Positions 1 through 9,699 of a stretch of 44,841 bases of DNA are shown one piece after another. The position numbers and the translations under genes were made by a program. Numbering within the stretch: position 1 is the stretch's first letter; each line of letters begins with the position of its first letter. Under the pieces are notes generated by a model. That model saw only the letters and a list, made by a program, of their open reading frames with translations. It made no database searches and was not told where the DNA came from. Source of the stretch: Methylococcaceae bacterium (GTDB taxonomy: Bacteria > Pseudomonadota > Gammaproteobacteria > Methylococcales > Methylomonadaceae); contig OMIH01000079.1 of the NCBI GenBank assembly GCA_900299045.1, positions 1-44,841 on the forward strand, read 5' to 3'.

Positions 1-699
1 ACTGTTGGTTATCTCATTCAACGGAGGGGATTGCAATTAACCACTATTTTAACAATGGGCATGACCGTATCAAATAGTGCGTTTATGGGATTTCCTATTG
101 CACAACAAATGATAGGAAACACCGCGAGCGCGAGTTTAGCGGTTTATGTGAGTGTTGAGAATTTAATCATGCTTCCTTTGCTCTTTACACTCGCTGAAGT
201 AGGAAGAAAAACAAAAGCCCATTGGTTTTTAATTTTGCGCGGGGTTATTCATCGGTTAATGACTAATCCGTTAATTATTTCTATTTCAATGGGGGTTTTA
301 TTTTCAGCATTGAATTTACATTTACCGGTGCCTCTTTCGCATGCGGTGGATATGTTATCTAGCGCGTCAGCACCGGTTGCGCTATTTTATATAGGGTGTA
401 CGCTTGCTGGGTTGAGCTTAAAAAACATGGCTGGCGATATTAGTAGTATTGTTTTTGGTAAATTGGTTTTACATCCACTTGCGGTATATAGCATGCTGTT
501 CTTCTTAGCGTTTGATGATCCTGTTTTAAAACAGGCAGCCGTTATCAATGCGAGTATGCCGATGTTTAGTATTTATCCGTTGCTTGGTCAAAAATATGGT
601 CATGAAGGCTTTTGCGCTGCTGCGATGGTGCTTACCACGATGACCTCTTTTTTCACTATTACTGGTTTATTATGGCTTTTCCAGTCGGGTTATTTATGA
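1..699 (+). CDS. AEC family transporter, 5'-truncated by window edge
   Basis: The reading frame is open from base 1 to a TGA at 697-699, so the N-terminal half lies outside the window. The visible 232 or so residues are a chain of hydrophobic helices with the repeated small-residue pattern of the auxin efflux carrier/AEC permease family; SAPVALFYIGCTLAG near the middle and the SMPMFSIYPLLGQKYG stretch are typical of the C-terminal five-helix bundle. AEC proteins are inner-membrane transporters of organic acids or amino acids; the substrate cannot be read from this fragment. It ends 28 bp from the converging efflux gene and no hairpin is visible between them. Confidence 0.85.
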   Translation, partial: TVGYLIQRRGLQLTTILTMGMTVSNSAFMGFPIAQQMIGNTASASLAVYVSVENLIMLPLLFTLAEVGRKTKAHWFLILRGVIHRLMTNPLIISISMGVLFSALNLHLPVPLSHAVDMLSSASAPVALFYIGCTLAGLSLKNMAGDISSIVFGKLVLHPLAVYSMLFFLAFDDPVLKQAAVINASMPMFSIYPLLGQKYGHEGFCAAAMVLTTMTSFFTITGLLWLFQSGYL

Positions 700-727
700 A
701 AGACAAAAAAATAAACCCAAATTACGA

Positions 728-2293
728 TCAATCCATCGGTAATGACGCAGCTTTTTCTGCACCCACTTTTCGCAGTAGTGGCGCAATCAATAAAGCACTA
801 AAAAAAATCAGTGCGATATACTGAAATAAATTATTAAAAGTCATCACGCCCGCTTCACGCCAAGCTAAACTGCTTAATTGCAATAAAGCCGTAGTATGTG
901 GGTTATCAATTATTGACAAATCCAGCTGTTGTTCTAAAAAGAATAATAACTGTTGCGCATTAGCATCCGTCACGTTCACTGATTCACGCAGTTGTGCATA
1001 ATGGCTTTTATTAAGATACAAAATTAACGTATTTGCCACGGCAAGACCAATCGCCCCCCCTAAATTACGCATCAAATTATAGAGTCCACTCGCATTTTTC
1101 ACTTCCTCTAGTGGCAGTAAACCTAATGTTAGCGTGTTAATTGGCAAAAAACAGAGCATCAACGCGCTACCGCGTATGGCTTGTGGAATAAAGAATTCCC
1201 AATAACCTGATTCAGCAGTGAGTTGTCCATTGAGCCATGAACCAAGCGCAAATAATCCAAATCCCAAACACAACATGACACGCAAATCAATTTTCTTCTC
1301 AAGAGGACCTGCAATAAAGGCAGAAACCAGTTGAAATAATCCCACTACCATCAAATAATAACCAATTTGTAAACTATTCAAGCCTTTAATGCTAGCAAGA
1401 TAAATTGGTGTTAAATAAATGATGGTGTAAAGACCAATGCCTAAAATAAAGCTGTAAATACAGCCAATCGTAAAATTTCTATTTTTAAACGCATATAAAT
1501 CAATAATGGGGTGCGGATTTACCAGCTCCCACCAAAGCATGGCGACGCCAGCCACTGACGATATAACGGTAAGCGTTAGAATAGTATCATCTTCAAGCCA
1601 TTGATTTTTTGATCCTTCTTCAAGTACAAACTGCAATGAACCCAAAAAAATGGCGATTAACGCAATGCCTAAAAAATCAATTTTTTGCAGCAGTTCCCAA
1701 TCGGGTTTGTCGATATCAAGAAAGCTAAACACCAAAAAGCACACGATAAAGCCGGGAATAATATTCACCAAAAATAGCAGTTGCCAATTATATGAATCGG
1801 TTAAATAACCGCCTAAAACCGGTCCAATCGTCGGTGCCATGGTGACAATTAAACCAAGCACAATGCTCATGGTGGGCTGTAACCGAGGAGGAAAAAGCAA
1901 AAAAATAATGGTGAAGGTCATTGGAATCATTGCACCACCAAAAAAGCCTTGGATACAGCGAAATAGAATCATGGAAGGTAAATTCCACGCAAACGCACAC
2001 GCTAAACTCGCTAACGTAAAGCCACCTGCTGAGAGTACATATAAATAGCGCGTTGAAAAAACGCGCCCAAGCCATCCCGACAGAGGAATAATAATCACCT
2101 CAGCAATCAGATAAGATGTTTGTACCCACGCAATTTCATCTTGCGTGGCGGATAGACCCGCTTGAATTTCTTGTAGAGAGCTGGCGACAATTTGAATATC
2201 GAGTACAGCCATAAAGACACCCACAGCCATACTAAAAAAACCAATCCACTCACCGGTGGTTAACACACGCTCGTTTGTGTTGGTTTGTGTCAT
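728..2293 (-). CDS. emrB: DHA2-family MFS multidrug efflux permease (EmrB-like)
   Basis: This 521-residue protein has the length and 14-helix hydrophobicity pattern of the drug:H+ antiporter-2 family. Near the N-terminus are AVLDIQIVASSLQ (residues 29-41, the family's LDxTIVNVALP position), WVQTSYLIAE (56-65) and a motif-A-like GWLGRVFSTRYLY (73-85). It is expected in the inner membrane, pumping a toxic compound with a periplasmic adaptor and an outer-membrane channel. Its ATG overlaps the stop of the upstream adaptor gene by four bases (ATGA), so the two are translationally coupled. No TolC gene and no MarR/TetR regulator is next to the pair, so the drug specificity and inducer are unknown. 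Confidence 0.92.
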   Translation of the reverse strand: MTQTNTNERVLTTGEWIGFFSMAVGVFMAVLDIQIVASSLQEIQAGLSATQDEIAWVQTSYLIAEVIIIPLSGWLGRVFSTRYLYVLSAGGFTLASLACAFAWNLPSMILFRCIQGFFGGAMIPMTFTIIFLLFPPRLQPTMSIVLGLIVTMAPTIGPVLGGYLTDSYNWQLLFLVNIIPGFIVCFLVFSFLDIDKPDWELLQKIDFLGIALIAIFLGSLQFVLEEGSKNQWLEDDTILTLTVISSVAGVAMLWWELVNPHPIIDLYAFKNRNFTIGCIYSFILGIGLYTIIYLTPIYLASIKGLNSLQIGYYLMVVGLFQLVSAFIAGPLEKKIDLRVMLCLGFGLFALGSWLNGQLTAESGYWEFFIPQAIRGSALMLCFLPINTLTLGLLPLEEVKNASGLYNLMRNLGGAIGLAVANTLILYLNKSHYAQLRESVNVTDANAQQLLFFLEQQLDLSIIDNPHTTALLQLSSLAWREAGVMTFNNLFQYIALIFFSALLIAPLLRKVGAEKAASLPMD

Positions 2294-3313
2294 AACGGTT
2301 TCACTTGAACTTTCACAGTGGCTGACAGACCAGATTTTAATAATGAGGTGTCCACGGATTCATCAAATACAATTTTGACGGGTACACGACGCACAATTTT
2401 GGTGAAGTTACCGGTTGCGTTTTCGGGCGGAAGCAGACTAAATTCAGAGCCGCTCGCCGGTGAAAAGCTATCGACTTTACCCGTGAGTATGGTATCGGGA
2501 TAGGCATCGACATAAATTTTTACCGGTTGCCCGATTTTCATGTGCGTTAATTGTGTTTCTTTAAAATTCGCTTCAATCCATATTGGATTTTGAATGATTA
2601 AATGCGCTAAGTTCATGTCTTTTCTGGCAAGTTGCCCTAATTGAATCCCTCGATGTCCGATAACACCATCTGCTGGCGCGAGAATGTGTGTGTACTCCAC
2701 ATCAAGTTGCGCGAGATCCAGTTGCGCCTGTGCTTGTTTAATACGCGCGAGGGCTTGGGCAATGTTACTGTCAAAACTCGTTAATTGTTTTTGCTGAACT
2801 TCGACGGCAGCTTGCGAACCACGCAGTTCTGCACTGGTCTGTTGTGCTTCTGATTCCAACTTATCAAGTGTTTGACGGGGCGCACTACCTTTTTCAATGA
2901 GGGCGCTAAAACGTGCGACATCTTGGTTAATTTGTCGTTTTTTAGCTTCAATTGCTAACACTGCCGCATCGGCATTATGAATAGACGATTGCTGTGTATT
3001 TTTATTTGCACGCAAAAAATCACTGTACGCTTGCGCTTCTATTACTCGTGCCTGCGCTTGCATTAACTTCGCTTGATAATCCCGATCATCAATGACAGCA
3101 AGCACATCGCCTTTTTTGACTAGTTGATTATCCTCTATGTTGAGTTGCGTAATATAGCCCTCTACACGCGAACTAATAAGCACACTATTGCTTTTTAAAT
3201 ACGCATTGTCTGTGCTTTCGTAATGTTGACGCTCATGCAGCCATGAAAATACTTCCCAACCCGCACCTGAAAGTAAAACAACGAAAATAGAATATGTAAA
3301 AAAACGCGTCATA
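2290..3313 (-). CDS. emrA: HlyD/EmrA-type periplasmic adaptor of efflux pump
   Basis: The protein has a single N-terminal membrane helix (about residues 5-25), a split biotinyl/lipoyl domain (NVLISSRVEGYI-like opening and the later YTHILAPADGVIGHRG), an Ala/Gln-rich coiled-coil between about residues 75 and 195, and a beta-barrel segment with PVKIYVDAYP. This is the membrane-fusion architecture of EmrA/HlyD, linking the EmrB permease to an outer-membrane channel. I chose the ATG at 3313 because the membrane anchor starts there; an in-frame TTG at 3333 would add seven residues and cannot be excluded. It is the first gene of the two-gene operon and diverges from lipB. Confidence 0.9.
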
Positions 3314-3482
3314 GAGCCTGCTGTCAATGTCAAAGTAGATAAACGTCATTTTAACCGAATTCAATACAAAAATAAGGCGGAATTTCACATGATAAAACAA
3401 CGAATTTGCATCAAAAATAACGTACAATTTCGCTTTAGGTACTATTTTGAAACCGATTTTTATGTAAGAAGGGAAATTAAAG

Positions 3483-4079
3483 GTGATTATTAACGCTTTG
3501 TCGCTTACACCTTATGAGAAGGTGTGGCGTGATATGCAGTATTTTACGCAGACGCGTGCGCCCGATACGCCCGATGAAATTTGGCTGACAGAGCATTTTC
3601 CCGTCTATACGCTTGGTTTAAACGGCAAGCGTGAGCATTTGCTAAACACAGGCGATATTCTTGTTGTGCAAACAGACAGAGGTGGGCAGGTCACCTATCA
3701 CGCACCAGGACAGGCGATTGTGTATTTTTTGCTTGATTTAAAACGATTAAAAATCAATAGTCAGCAAATCGTGACACTGCTTGAAAACGCGATGATTCAA
3801 ACACTTGCCAATTACGGTATTCACGCTAATGCACAAGCAGATGCAAGAGGGGTTTATGTTCAAAATAAAAAAATTGGGTCAATTGGACTGCGTATTAAAC
3901 AAAATGGCTGTTATCATGGTATCAGTTTAAATAATCAGTTAGATTTAACACCGTTTACGTTTATCAATCCTTGCGGCTACGCTAATTTACAAATGACTCA
4001 ACTGGCTGATTTTGATGTTTTTTTGCCAACACAAACCATTTGCGAGCACATTGCCGACCATTTCATTAAGATATTATGA
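3483..4079 (+). CDS. lipB: Octanoyl-[ACP]:protein N-octanoyltransferase LipB
   Basis: LipB moves octanoate from acyl carrier protein to the lipoyl domains of 2-oxoacid dehydrogenases and the glycine cleavage system, the first step of lipoate assembly. The 198-residue protein carries the family signature [12 protein letters not shown] (66-77), the catalytic lysine in [10 protein letters not shown] (K130) and the acyl-binding cysteine in NPCGYANLQ (C164). It starts with GTG; a purine-rich AAGGGAAATTAAAG stretch precedes it. The stop overlaps the ATG of lipA by four bases. In many gammaproteobacteria dacA-ybeD sit immediately upstream; here those genes are at the other end of the window. Confidence 0.96.
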   Translation: MIINALSLTPYEKVWRDMQYFTQTRAPDTPDEIWLTEHFPVYTLGLNGKREHLLNTGDILVVQTDRGGQVTYHAPGQAIVYFLLDLKRLKINSQQIVTLLENAMIQTLANYGIHANAQADARGVYVQNKKIGSIGLRIKQNGCYHGISLNNQLDLTPFTFINPCGYANLQMTQLADFDVFLPTQTICEHIADHFIKIL

Positions 4080-5035
4080 CCAATTATCAAGCACCATCGC
4101 GCAGCACGCCACAAACACATCAGCGCAACAGTGAAAAATTAGCACGAATTCCTGTTAAAGTTGAGCAAAAAGACACCACGTTGCGCAAACCCGATTGGAT
4201 ACGCGTTAAGTTATCGGCAGGGCAGGAAATCAACCATGTGAAAAAATTGCTGCGTGAGAGTGGTCTGCATTCTGTTTGCGAGGAGGCGGCATGTCCCAAT
4301 TTGGCAGAATGTTTTCAACACGGTACTGCCACGTTTATGATTATGGGGGATTTATGTACACGTCGCTGTCCTTTTTGCGATGTCGCGCATGGAAAACCTC
4401 AAGCGCTTGATGTACATGAACCGCGTCAACTCGCTGAAGCGGTGCAAAAATTGTCGTTGAAATATGTGGTGATTACGTCTGTGAACCGTGACGATTTGAG
4501 AGACGGTGGCGCGGGACATTTTGCAGCGTGTATTCAAGAAATTCGCCAAATTTCACCCAATACAAAAATTGAAATTCTGGTGCCTGATTTTCGCGGTCGT
4601 GTTGAAAAAGCGTTGACTCTTCTTCGTGAATTTCCGTGCGATGTATTTAATCACAATTTAGAAACAGTGCCGCGTTTATATGCAAAAGCACGTCCAGGCG
4701 CTGATTATGAGGGTTCGCTGGACTTATTTCGTCAATTTAGCCTTGCACTCCCTCATGTTCCAACGAAATCGGGTTTGATGCTGGGTATTGGTGAAACGCC
4801 AGCAGAAGTTGAAAATGTCATGCGTGATTTATTGGCGGTAGGCTGTTCAATGCTCACACTAGGGCAATATCTGCAGCCAAGCAAATCGCATCTCGCCGTA
4901 GAAGAATACGTCACCCCTGAGCAATTTGAGCGTTATGGTGACATTGCAAGAAATTTAGGATTTAAACAAGTAGCAAGTGCACCGATGGTTCGCTCCTCCT
5001 ATCATGCGGATTTGCAAGCGAAATCATTACTTTAA
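4076..5035 (+). CDS. lipA: Lipoyl synthase LipA (radical SAM)
   Basis: LipA inserts two sulfur atoms into protein-bound octanoyl chains. Both iron-sulfur sites are visible: the auxiliary cluster motif [12 protein letters not shown] (C68, C73, C79) and the radical-SAM motif CTRRCPFC (C94, C98, C101). The C-terminal RSSYHA around residues 306-311 supplies the serine that ligates the auxiliary cluster in this family. The length of 319 residues is normal. It is translationally coupled to lipB through an ATGA overlap, and its last four bases overlap the end of the converging tusC gene, leaving no room for a separate terminator. Confidence 0.97.
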   Translation: MTNYQAPSRSTPQTHQRNSEKLARIPVKVEQKDTTLRKPDWIRVKLSAGQEINHVKKLLRESGLHSVCEEAACPNLAECFQHGTATFMIMGDLCTRRCPFCDVAHGKPQALDVHEPRQLAEAVQKLSLKYVVITSVNRDDLRDGGAGHFAACIQEIRQISPNTKIEILVPDFRGRVEKALTLLREFPCDVFNHNLETVPRLYAKARPGADYEGSLDLFRQFSLALPHVPTKSGLMLGIGETPAEVENVMRDLLAVGCSMLTLGQYLQPSKSHLAVEEYVTPEQFERYGDIARNLGFKQVASAPMVRSSYHADLQAKSLL

Positions 5036-5391
5036 CCCGAAAACACCCGATCAAATTGCGATATAAATGCTGTGATGTCATCACGCGCTATTTTCTGTAC
5101 AGGTAACGTCAACATATCAGCCCCTAGACCACGTTCAATAAGTGACTGGCTTTCCACAAAAATAGCGTGAACGTCCATGGTTGGAAGAAGAGAAAAGAGT
5201 GTAGCTGTGTTTTTGTAAGCGCTATTAAATGCATTTTGGTGATTTTTTAAATGAAAAACAGCATCATCTAACAGTAAAATTGTCACATTTTGTTCAAAAG
5301 CGGCTGTGGTTAAAATAATATCAAGCATTTCTTGGACATAAAGCCCACTATAGCTTGGTTTACGTAGCACAAATAAGAATGTTTTCATCAT
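5032..5391 (-). CDS. tusC: TusC/DsrF-like sulfur relay protein
   Basis: This 119-residue protein matches the length of TusC and reads as a DsrE-superfamily fold: it opens [20 protein letters not shown] and has a central LDDAVFHL strand-helix segment. TusC is the non-catalytic partner in the TusBCD hexamer, which passes persulfide sulfur to TusE/TusA for 2-thiouridine formation in tRNA; in sulfur oxidisers the related DsrEFH works with DsrC. It lies 16 bp downstream of tusD. The expected third subunit TusB/DsrH would follow, but lipA converges directly on the stop codon. A DsrF assignment is an equally possible name. Confidence 0.82.
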   Translation of the reverse strand: MMKTFLFVLRKPSYSGLYVQEMLDIILTTAAFEQNVTILLLDDAVFHLKNHQNAFNSAYKNTATLFSLLPTMDVHAIFVESQSLIERGLGADMLTLPVQKIARDDITAFISQFDRVFSG

Positions 5392-5407
5392 AGTAAGAGT
5401 TGCTCAA

Positions 5408-5764
5408 TTAACCAAATACTAAGAAACGATCAGCAAGCAGCGTTGCTTCAAGTAATTGCCCAAGTCCACCTAATCGAAAACCTTGGGCAACATTTTCTTC
5501 CAGTAATCCCCGTCGCTGTGCGGCAGAAATGCACACGACTAAATCTATATTATGTTGCTGTGCTAGCGTTTGCCATGCGCTAAAAATCGAAAATTCATCA
5601 TCGGGGGGCATCGCACTTTTCATCGCATGATAAATGCCGTCATGATAAAAAAAGACGCGAAATATCTCATGCCCTTGGGTAATCACTTCAAAAGCAAAAC
5701 GGTATGCGCTAAAACTGGTAGACGAATGATAGGGACTGGCGTTAATTTGCAGTGCAAATTTCAT
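5408..5764 (-). CDS. tusD: TusD/DsrE-like sulfurtransferase
   Basis: This is a 118-residue DsrE-family protein opening MKFALQINASPY, with EIFRVFFYHDG (33-43) and the active-site cysteine at residue 78 in VVCISAAQRRG, the same number as the persulfide cysteine of TusD. I chose the ATG at 5764, not an upstream in-frame start at 5791, because AAGGA lies about 10 bp before it and homology begins there. It heads the tusD-tusC pair just after a terminator that closes the neighbouring heme-protein gene, so its promoter must lie in or beside that hairpin. The role is persulfide relay for tRNA thiolation or sulfur oxidation. Confidence 0.87.
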   Translation of the reverse strand: MKFALQINASPYHSSTSFSAYRFAFEVITQGHEIFRVFFYHDGIYHAMKSAMPPDDEFSIFSAWQTLAQQHNIDLVVCISAAQRRGLLEENVAQGFRLGGLGQLLEATLLADRFLVFG

Positions 5765-5786
5765 TAAGATGATTTCCTTTATCCTA

Positions 5787-5828
5787 AACAAAAGCGCGGC
5801 AACAATTTTACATTAATCGTTGCCGCGC
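5787..5828 (-). terminator. Rho-independent terminator of the c-heme protein gene
   Basis: A perfect 10-bp inverted repeat GCGCGGCAAC (5794-5803) / GTTGCCGCGC (5819-5828) has a 15-nt loop. Read on the minus strand, the stem is followed by TTTTGTTT, the usual U tract. It lies 27 bp beyond the stop of the heme-protein gene and upstream of tusD, so it should separate the two transcripts. Confidence 0.85.
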
Positions 5829-5855
5829 AAAGAGGTGACTTGAATGAAAAATAAT

Positions 5856-6821
5856 TTATTTTTTTATTTTACTTAGCACAAATTCCCATGCTTTTATCAG
5901 TAAGGCAAGGGCGTTGCTTTTGAGGTAGTCACAATAAAAATGGATACTTTTTTTAATCAAACAAGCAATATAATCAACAATTTTACCTAAGGTTTCAGAG
6001 CGTAGGTTATCGCGCCACTGTAAATAGTGCATACCCAGTCCGCTCACAAAAACAGGTTTATATAGCCACATTTCCAGTAGCGAAATCACCCACATATAGA
6101 CAAATGACGTTCCCATCCCAAAACCGGCAATAATAACGAGCCAAGCAAACATAGGATGTAGTTTTGTCAGCCACCATGACAAGATGTCAGCAATCAAAAA
6201 GACATAAGGCATCCCAATAGCAAGACATTTGTATTTAGTGGAAGTGGTTTCCTCAAAGCTGAAAATAATACCCACAAACATGAAAATAAAGCTGATACCA
6301 AATAAGTGAATATGAGAAATTCGCGTCAACGACGAGAAAGTAGCACCTTCATCTTGTTTACTGACCGCTTGTATGTTTTCAAATTTGCTAAAATCAGGAA
6401 GACCACCAGCATCTTTGTTGTGGCACATGACGCATTTAGTTTCAACAATTTTTTTGATACCATTATCAATATAATCGTCTTTATCTGCACCATCACGAAC
6501 CCATTGAATGATGTCAAAACGCTCTTGTTCAGTGGCGTTATCTTTCATTGAGCCGTTCAATTTCGTTTCAAGAACGGTGCCTGAGCGATTGCCGTAGTAA
6601 CTGTAAACAATGTCATCAACCGACAAACCAAATTTACCATCAGCCATCCCATGGGTGAATAAAATTTGGATAATCGCAAAGAGATAGCCAACCCCGACGG
6701 TGCAAAGATAGCCAGTAAACAAGACCTTTATGGGGGTATCGTGGTCTTTTAGTCCAATATATTTTGGCGCTTTAGTTGGAATTTCATCAATTTCTTCTGG
6801 AGGTGGAACGTATGGTTGCAT
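5856..6821 (-). CDS. Membrane-anchored c-type heme protein of unknown function
   Basis: This 321-residue protein has a proline-rich cytoplasmic N-terminus, a first membrane helix (about 33-55), a periplasmic domain with one heme c attachment motif CVMCH (130-134), then three more helices (about 172-189, 199-218, 224-250) and a basic helical tail. HIHLFG at 170-175, at the start of helix two, places two histidines at the membrane edge that could bind metal or heme b. The heme domain is preceded by a soluble stretch containing VDDIVYSYYGNRSGT. I do not recognise a characterised family; an electron-transfer role is inferred from the heme motif only. It stands alone, closed by a strong terminator and preceded by a 188-bp gap. 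Confidence 0.8.
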   Translation of the reverse strand: MQPYVPPPEEIDEIPTKAPKYIGLKDHDTPIKVLFTGYLCTVGVGYLFAIIQILFTHGMADGKFGLSVDDIVYSYYGNRSGTVLETKLNGSMKDNATEQERFDIIQWVRDGADKDDYIDNGIKKIVETKCVMCHNKDAGGLPDFSKFENIQAVSKQDEGATFSSLTRISHIHLFGISFIFMFVGIIFSFEETTSTKYKCLAIGMPYVFLIADILSWWLTKLHPMFAWLVIIAGFGMGTSFVYMWVISLLEMWLYKPVFVSGLGMHYLQWRDNLRSETLGKIVDYIACLIKKSIHFYCDYLKSNALALLIKAWEFVLSKIKK

Positions 6822-7009
6822 AATAATTACATTACATGGTTAAAAAGTGAATTGGGATAGTTTCATTTTAACACTAGTCTAGTAGAAGAGATACACGGCG
6901 AAAATGAATCTGAATTTACGTTAACTATATACGTCGCATCACAGTCTATGGCGAGATGCGATTTAGGCTTTATGTAGATTGTCGTTGCGGCAATGGGTTC
7001 ACGCTGTGG
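6822..7009. other. Intergenic region between nadB and the c-heme gene, with a 7-bp inverted repeat
   Basis: This 188-bp gap lies downstream of nadB and upstream of the heme-protein gene, both on the minus strand. It should hold the heme-gene promoter. An inverted repeat TCGCATC (6934-6940) / GATGCGA (6955-6961) with a 14-nt loop is visible; neither side has a clean U tract for a nadB terminator. I see no other feature. Confidence 0.4.
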
Positions 7010-8617
7010 TCAATAGTTGAGCGGAATCAATACGGTATTTTGTGCGGGGCGAGATGTATCCATATTAGGGTAGTCGAGTGTGTAGTGCAGACCACGACTT
7101 TCTTTGCGTTGTTTGGCGCAACGAATAATTAACTCAGCCACAATCACTAAATTCCGTAATTCAAGCAAGTCGCTTGTTACGCGAAAATATTGATAATAGT
7201 CGGTAATTTCCTTTTTGAGTAATTCTACACGATTCATCGCACGATCTAGGCGCTTATCGGTGCGAACAATACCAACATAGTCCCACATAAAATGACGTAA
7301 TTCACTCCAATTATGTGCTACAACCACTTCCTCATCTGAATCACCCACTTTTGACTCATCCCAAGGAATAATATTGTTAACAGAATTAATTTGCGGTAAC
7401 GTTTGCTTAATCTTGTCACTTGCTCGTTGCGCAAAGACTAAGCATTCAAGTAACGAGTTACTTGCCATGCGGTTTGCCCCATGCAGTCCAGTACACGCAA
7501 CTTCACCGACAGCATACAAGTTTTCTATATCCGTTCGCGCGTAACTATCGGTAATAACGCCTCCGCAAGTGTAATGCGCGGCTGGAACAACAGGAATGGG
7601 TTGCTGCGTAATATCTATATCAAATTCAAGGCACTGTTGATAAATATTAGGAAAATGTTCTCGAATAAACGGGGCAGGTTTGTGACTAATATCTAAATAA
7701 ACACAATCAATTCCTCGTTTTTTCATTTCGTGATCAATGGCGCGAGCAACAATATCGCGCGGTGCTAGTTCACCACGCTCATCAAAATGGTGCATAAAGG
7801 CGTGACCATCGGGCAAAATTAATCGCCCACCCTCACCACGAAGCGCCTCACTGATTAAAAACGAATTTCCTGCGGGATGATAAAGGCAAGTAGGGTGAAA
7901 TTGCATAAATTCTAAATTACTCACGCGACACCCCGCCCGCCACGCTACAGCCATGCCATCACCGGTTGAACTGTGGGGATTTGTACTATATAAATACGCT
8001 TTACTGGCGCCGCCGGTGGCTAATACCGTGATTTTAGCTGAAAAACTGTCAACACGTTGCTTTTGACTATTAAATACATACGCGCCCACACAGCGTTTCG
8101 CATTGTTTGTTGTTTGAGTAATTAAATCAATGACATTAGCGTATTCAAATAACTCGATAAACGGATTTTCCTCAGCGCGTTGAATCAGTGAAAGTGACAC
8201 GGCTTTTCCTGTGGCATCATCAGTATGCACTACCCGTCGATGCGAATGTCCTCCCTCACGATTTAGATGGAGTTTTGTTTCTCCCGTCGTCGTCTGCTCT
8301 TGCGTGAATTGCACGCCTTGTTCACGTAGCCAATCAATGGATTCTTTACCGTGCTTGACCGTGAATTCCACAATATCGGTGTCACAGAGTCCAGCACCCG
8401 CGTTTAGCGTATCATTTAAGTGCGATTCAATGGAGTCGTTAGCATCAAAGACCGCGGAAATGCCACCTTGCGCGTAATAAGTGCTGCCTGATGTGAGTGC
8501 AAATTTGGATAGCACAGCAACGCGTGTATGTGAATTGGCAAGTTTGAGCGCTAAACTTAATCCTGCACCACCACTGCCAATGACTAAAACGTCAAAATTA
8601 AAAAAGTTATCGTTCAC
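7010..8617 (-). CDS. nadB: L-aspartate oxidase NadB
   Basis: NadB is the flavoprotein that oxidises L-aspartate to iminoaspartate, the first step of de novo NAD synthesis. The 535-residue protein begins with an FAD-binding [16 protein letters not shown] (12-27), followed by the family stretch [31 protein letters not shown], the active-site region FHPTCLY and [12 protein letters not shown], and [12 protein letters not shown]. The C-terminal capping helices ([14 protein letters not shown]) are present, so it is full length. It lies 25 bp downstream of accA and is probably co-transcribed with it. NadA and NadC are not in the window. Confidence 0.96.
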   Translation of the reverse strand: MNDNFFNFDVLVIGSGGAGLSLALKLANSHTRVAVLSKFALTSGSTYYAQGGISAVFDANDSIESHLNDTLNAGAGLCDTDIVEFTVKHGKESIDWLREQGVQFTQEQTTTGETKLHLNREGGHSHRRVVHTDDATGKAVSLSLIQRAEENPFIELFEYANVIDLITQTTNNAKRCVGAYVFNSQKQRVDSFSAKITVLATGGASKAYLYSTNPHSSTGDGMAVAWRAGCRVSNLEFMQFHPTCLYHPAGNSFLISEALRGEGGRLILPDGHAFMHHFDERGELAPRDIVARAIDHEMKKRGIDCVYLDISHKPAPFIREHFPNIYQQCLEFDIDITQQPIPVVPAAHYTCGGVITDSYARTDIENLYAVGEVACTGLHGANRMASNSLLECLVFAQRASDKIKQTLPQINSVNNIIPWDESKVGDSDEEVVVAHNWSELRHFMWDYVGIVRTDKRLDRAMNRVELLKKEITDYYQYFRVTSDLLELRNLVIVAELIIRCAKQRKESRGLHYTLDYPNMDTSRPAQNTVLIPLNY

Positions 8618-8642
8618 AAGCGGTTATCGTTCATTTCCGTTT

Positions 8643-9608
8643 TTATTTGCTAGATTCTTCAAATACGCCAAAACTCATAATACGTCGATAGCGTGTATCT
8701 AACATAGTTTGCATATCCTGTTCGTTAATTGAGTCTAAATGACGTGTTAATGCGTCTTTTAAATTATCAGCCATGGTTTTAAAGTCACGATGCGCACCGC
8801 CTAAAGGCTCACGCACCACCTCGTCAAGAAAACCTTGTTCACGAATTCGGTCTGCGGTAATTCCCATCGCTTCGGCAGCCAGTTGAAGTTTATCGGGACT
8901 TTTCCACAAAATAGCGGCACAACCTTCAGGTGAGATGACAGAATAGGTGCTGTATTCAAGCATAATTAAACGATCACCCACACCAATAGCCAGTGCACCG
9001 CCTGACCCACCTTCACCAATAATCGTGCAAATGATGGGGGTTTTTAACTGTGCCATTTCAAATAAATTGCGAGCAATCGCCTCACTTTGCCCACGCTCTT
9101 CTGCATCAATACCCGGATACGCCCCTGGCGTGTCAATTAAACAAATAATTGGCAGGTTAAAACGCTCTGCTATTTTCATGACGCGTAACGCTTTGCGATA
9201 GCCTTCTGGACGCGGCATACCGAAATTGCGGTGAATTTTTTCTTTGGTGTCGCGTCCTTTTTGATGGCCAATGATTGCAATGGGTTGACCATCTAATTTA
9301 GCAAGACCACAAATAATAGCCGGATCATCAGCATAAGCGCGATCGCCATGAAGTTCATGAAAATCGGTAAACATTAAATCAATGTAATCTTGCGTATAAG
9401 GACGACCTGGATGACGCGATAATTGCGAAATTTGCCAGTCAGTTAAATTGGCAAAAATAGATTCCGTTAAGGCTTGACTTCTATCTTCTAATTGTTTGAG
9501 TGCGTCAGAAATATTGATTTTATTATCAAATTCAACGTTACGCAGTTCTTCAATTTTCGCTTCTAGGATAGCGATGGGTTGTTCAAAATCGAGAAATTTT
9601 AAGTCCAT
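8643..9608 (-). CDS. accA: Acetyl-CoA carboxylase carboxyltransferase subunit alpha
   Basis: AccA forms, with AccD, the carboxyltransferase that makes malonyl-CoA for fatty-acid synthesis. The 321-residue protein starts [11 protein letters not shown], as usual for the family, so I placed the start at the ATG at 9608; the longer in-frame opening to 9659 reads as noise. Recognisable segments are [30 protein letters not shown], the crotonase-like oxyanion region [20 protein letters not shown] and the Gly-rich [17 protein letters not shown]. It precedes nadB by 25 bp and follows rarA after a 91-bp gap that may carry its promoter. Confidence 0.96.
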   Translation of the reverse strand: MDLKFLDFEQPIAILEAKIEELRNVEFDNKINISDALKQLEDRSQALTESIFANLTDWQISQLSRHPGRPYTQDYIDLMFTDFHELHGDRAYADDPAIICGLAKLDGQPIAIIGHQKGRDTKEKIHRNFGMPRPEGYRKALRVMKIAERFNLPIICLIDTPGAYPGIDAEERGQSEAIARNLFEMAQLKTPIICTIIGEGGSGGALAIGVGDRLIMLEYSTYSVISPEGCAAILWKSPDKLQLAAEAMGITADRIREQGFLDEVVREPLGGAHRDFKTMADNLKDALTRHLDSINEQDMQTMLDTRYRRIMSFGVFEESSK

Positions 9609-9699
9609 GTTCTTATTTTTCTTACAAAGTAGTGTTATAGAATGAAAATATGGTGACAATTATAAGGCAAAAAGGCGAAGGTGGCTTTAGCTATCATGG

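Noticed and set aside
612-824. 70-residue frame at the end of the AEC gene
   Set aside because: It overlaps the AEC gene and the end of the efflux permease and has no coding character.
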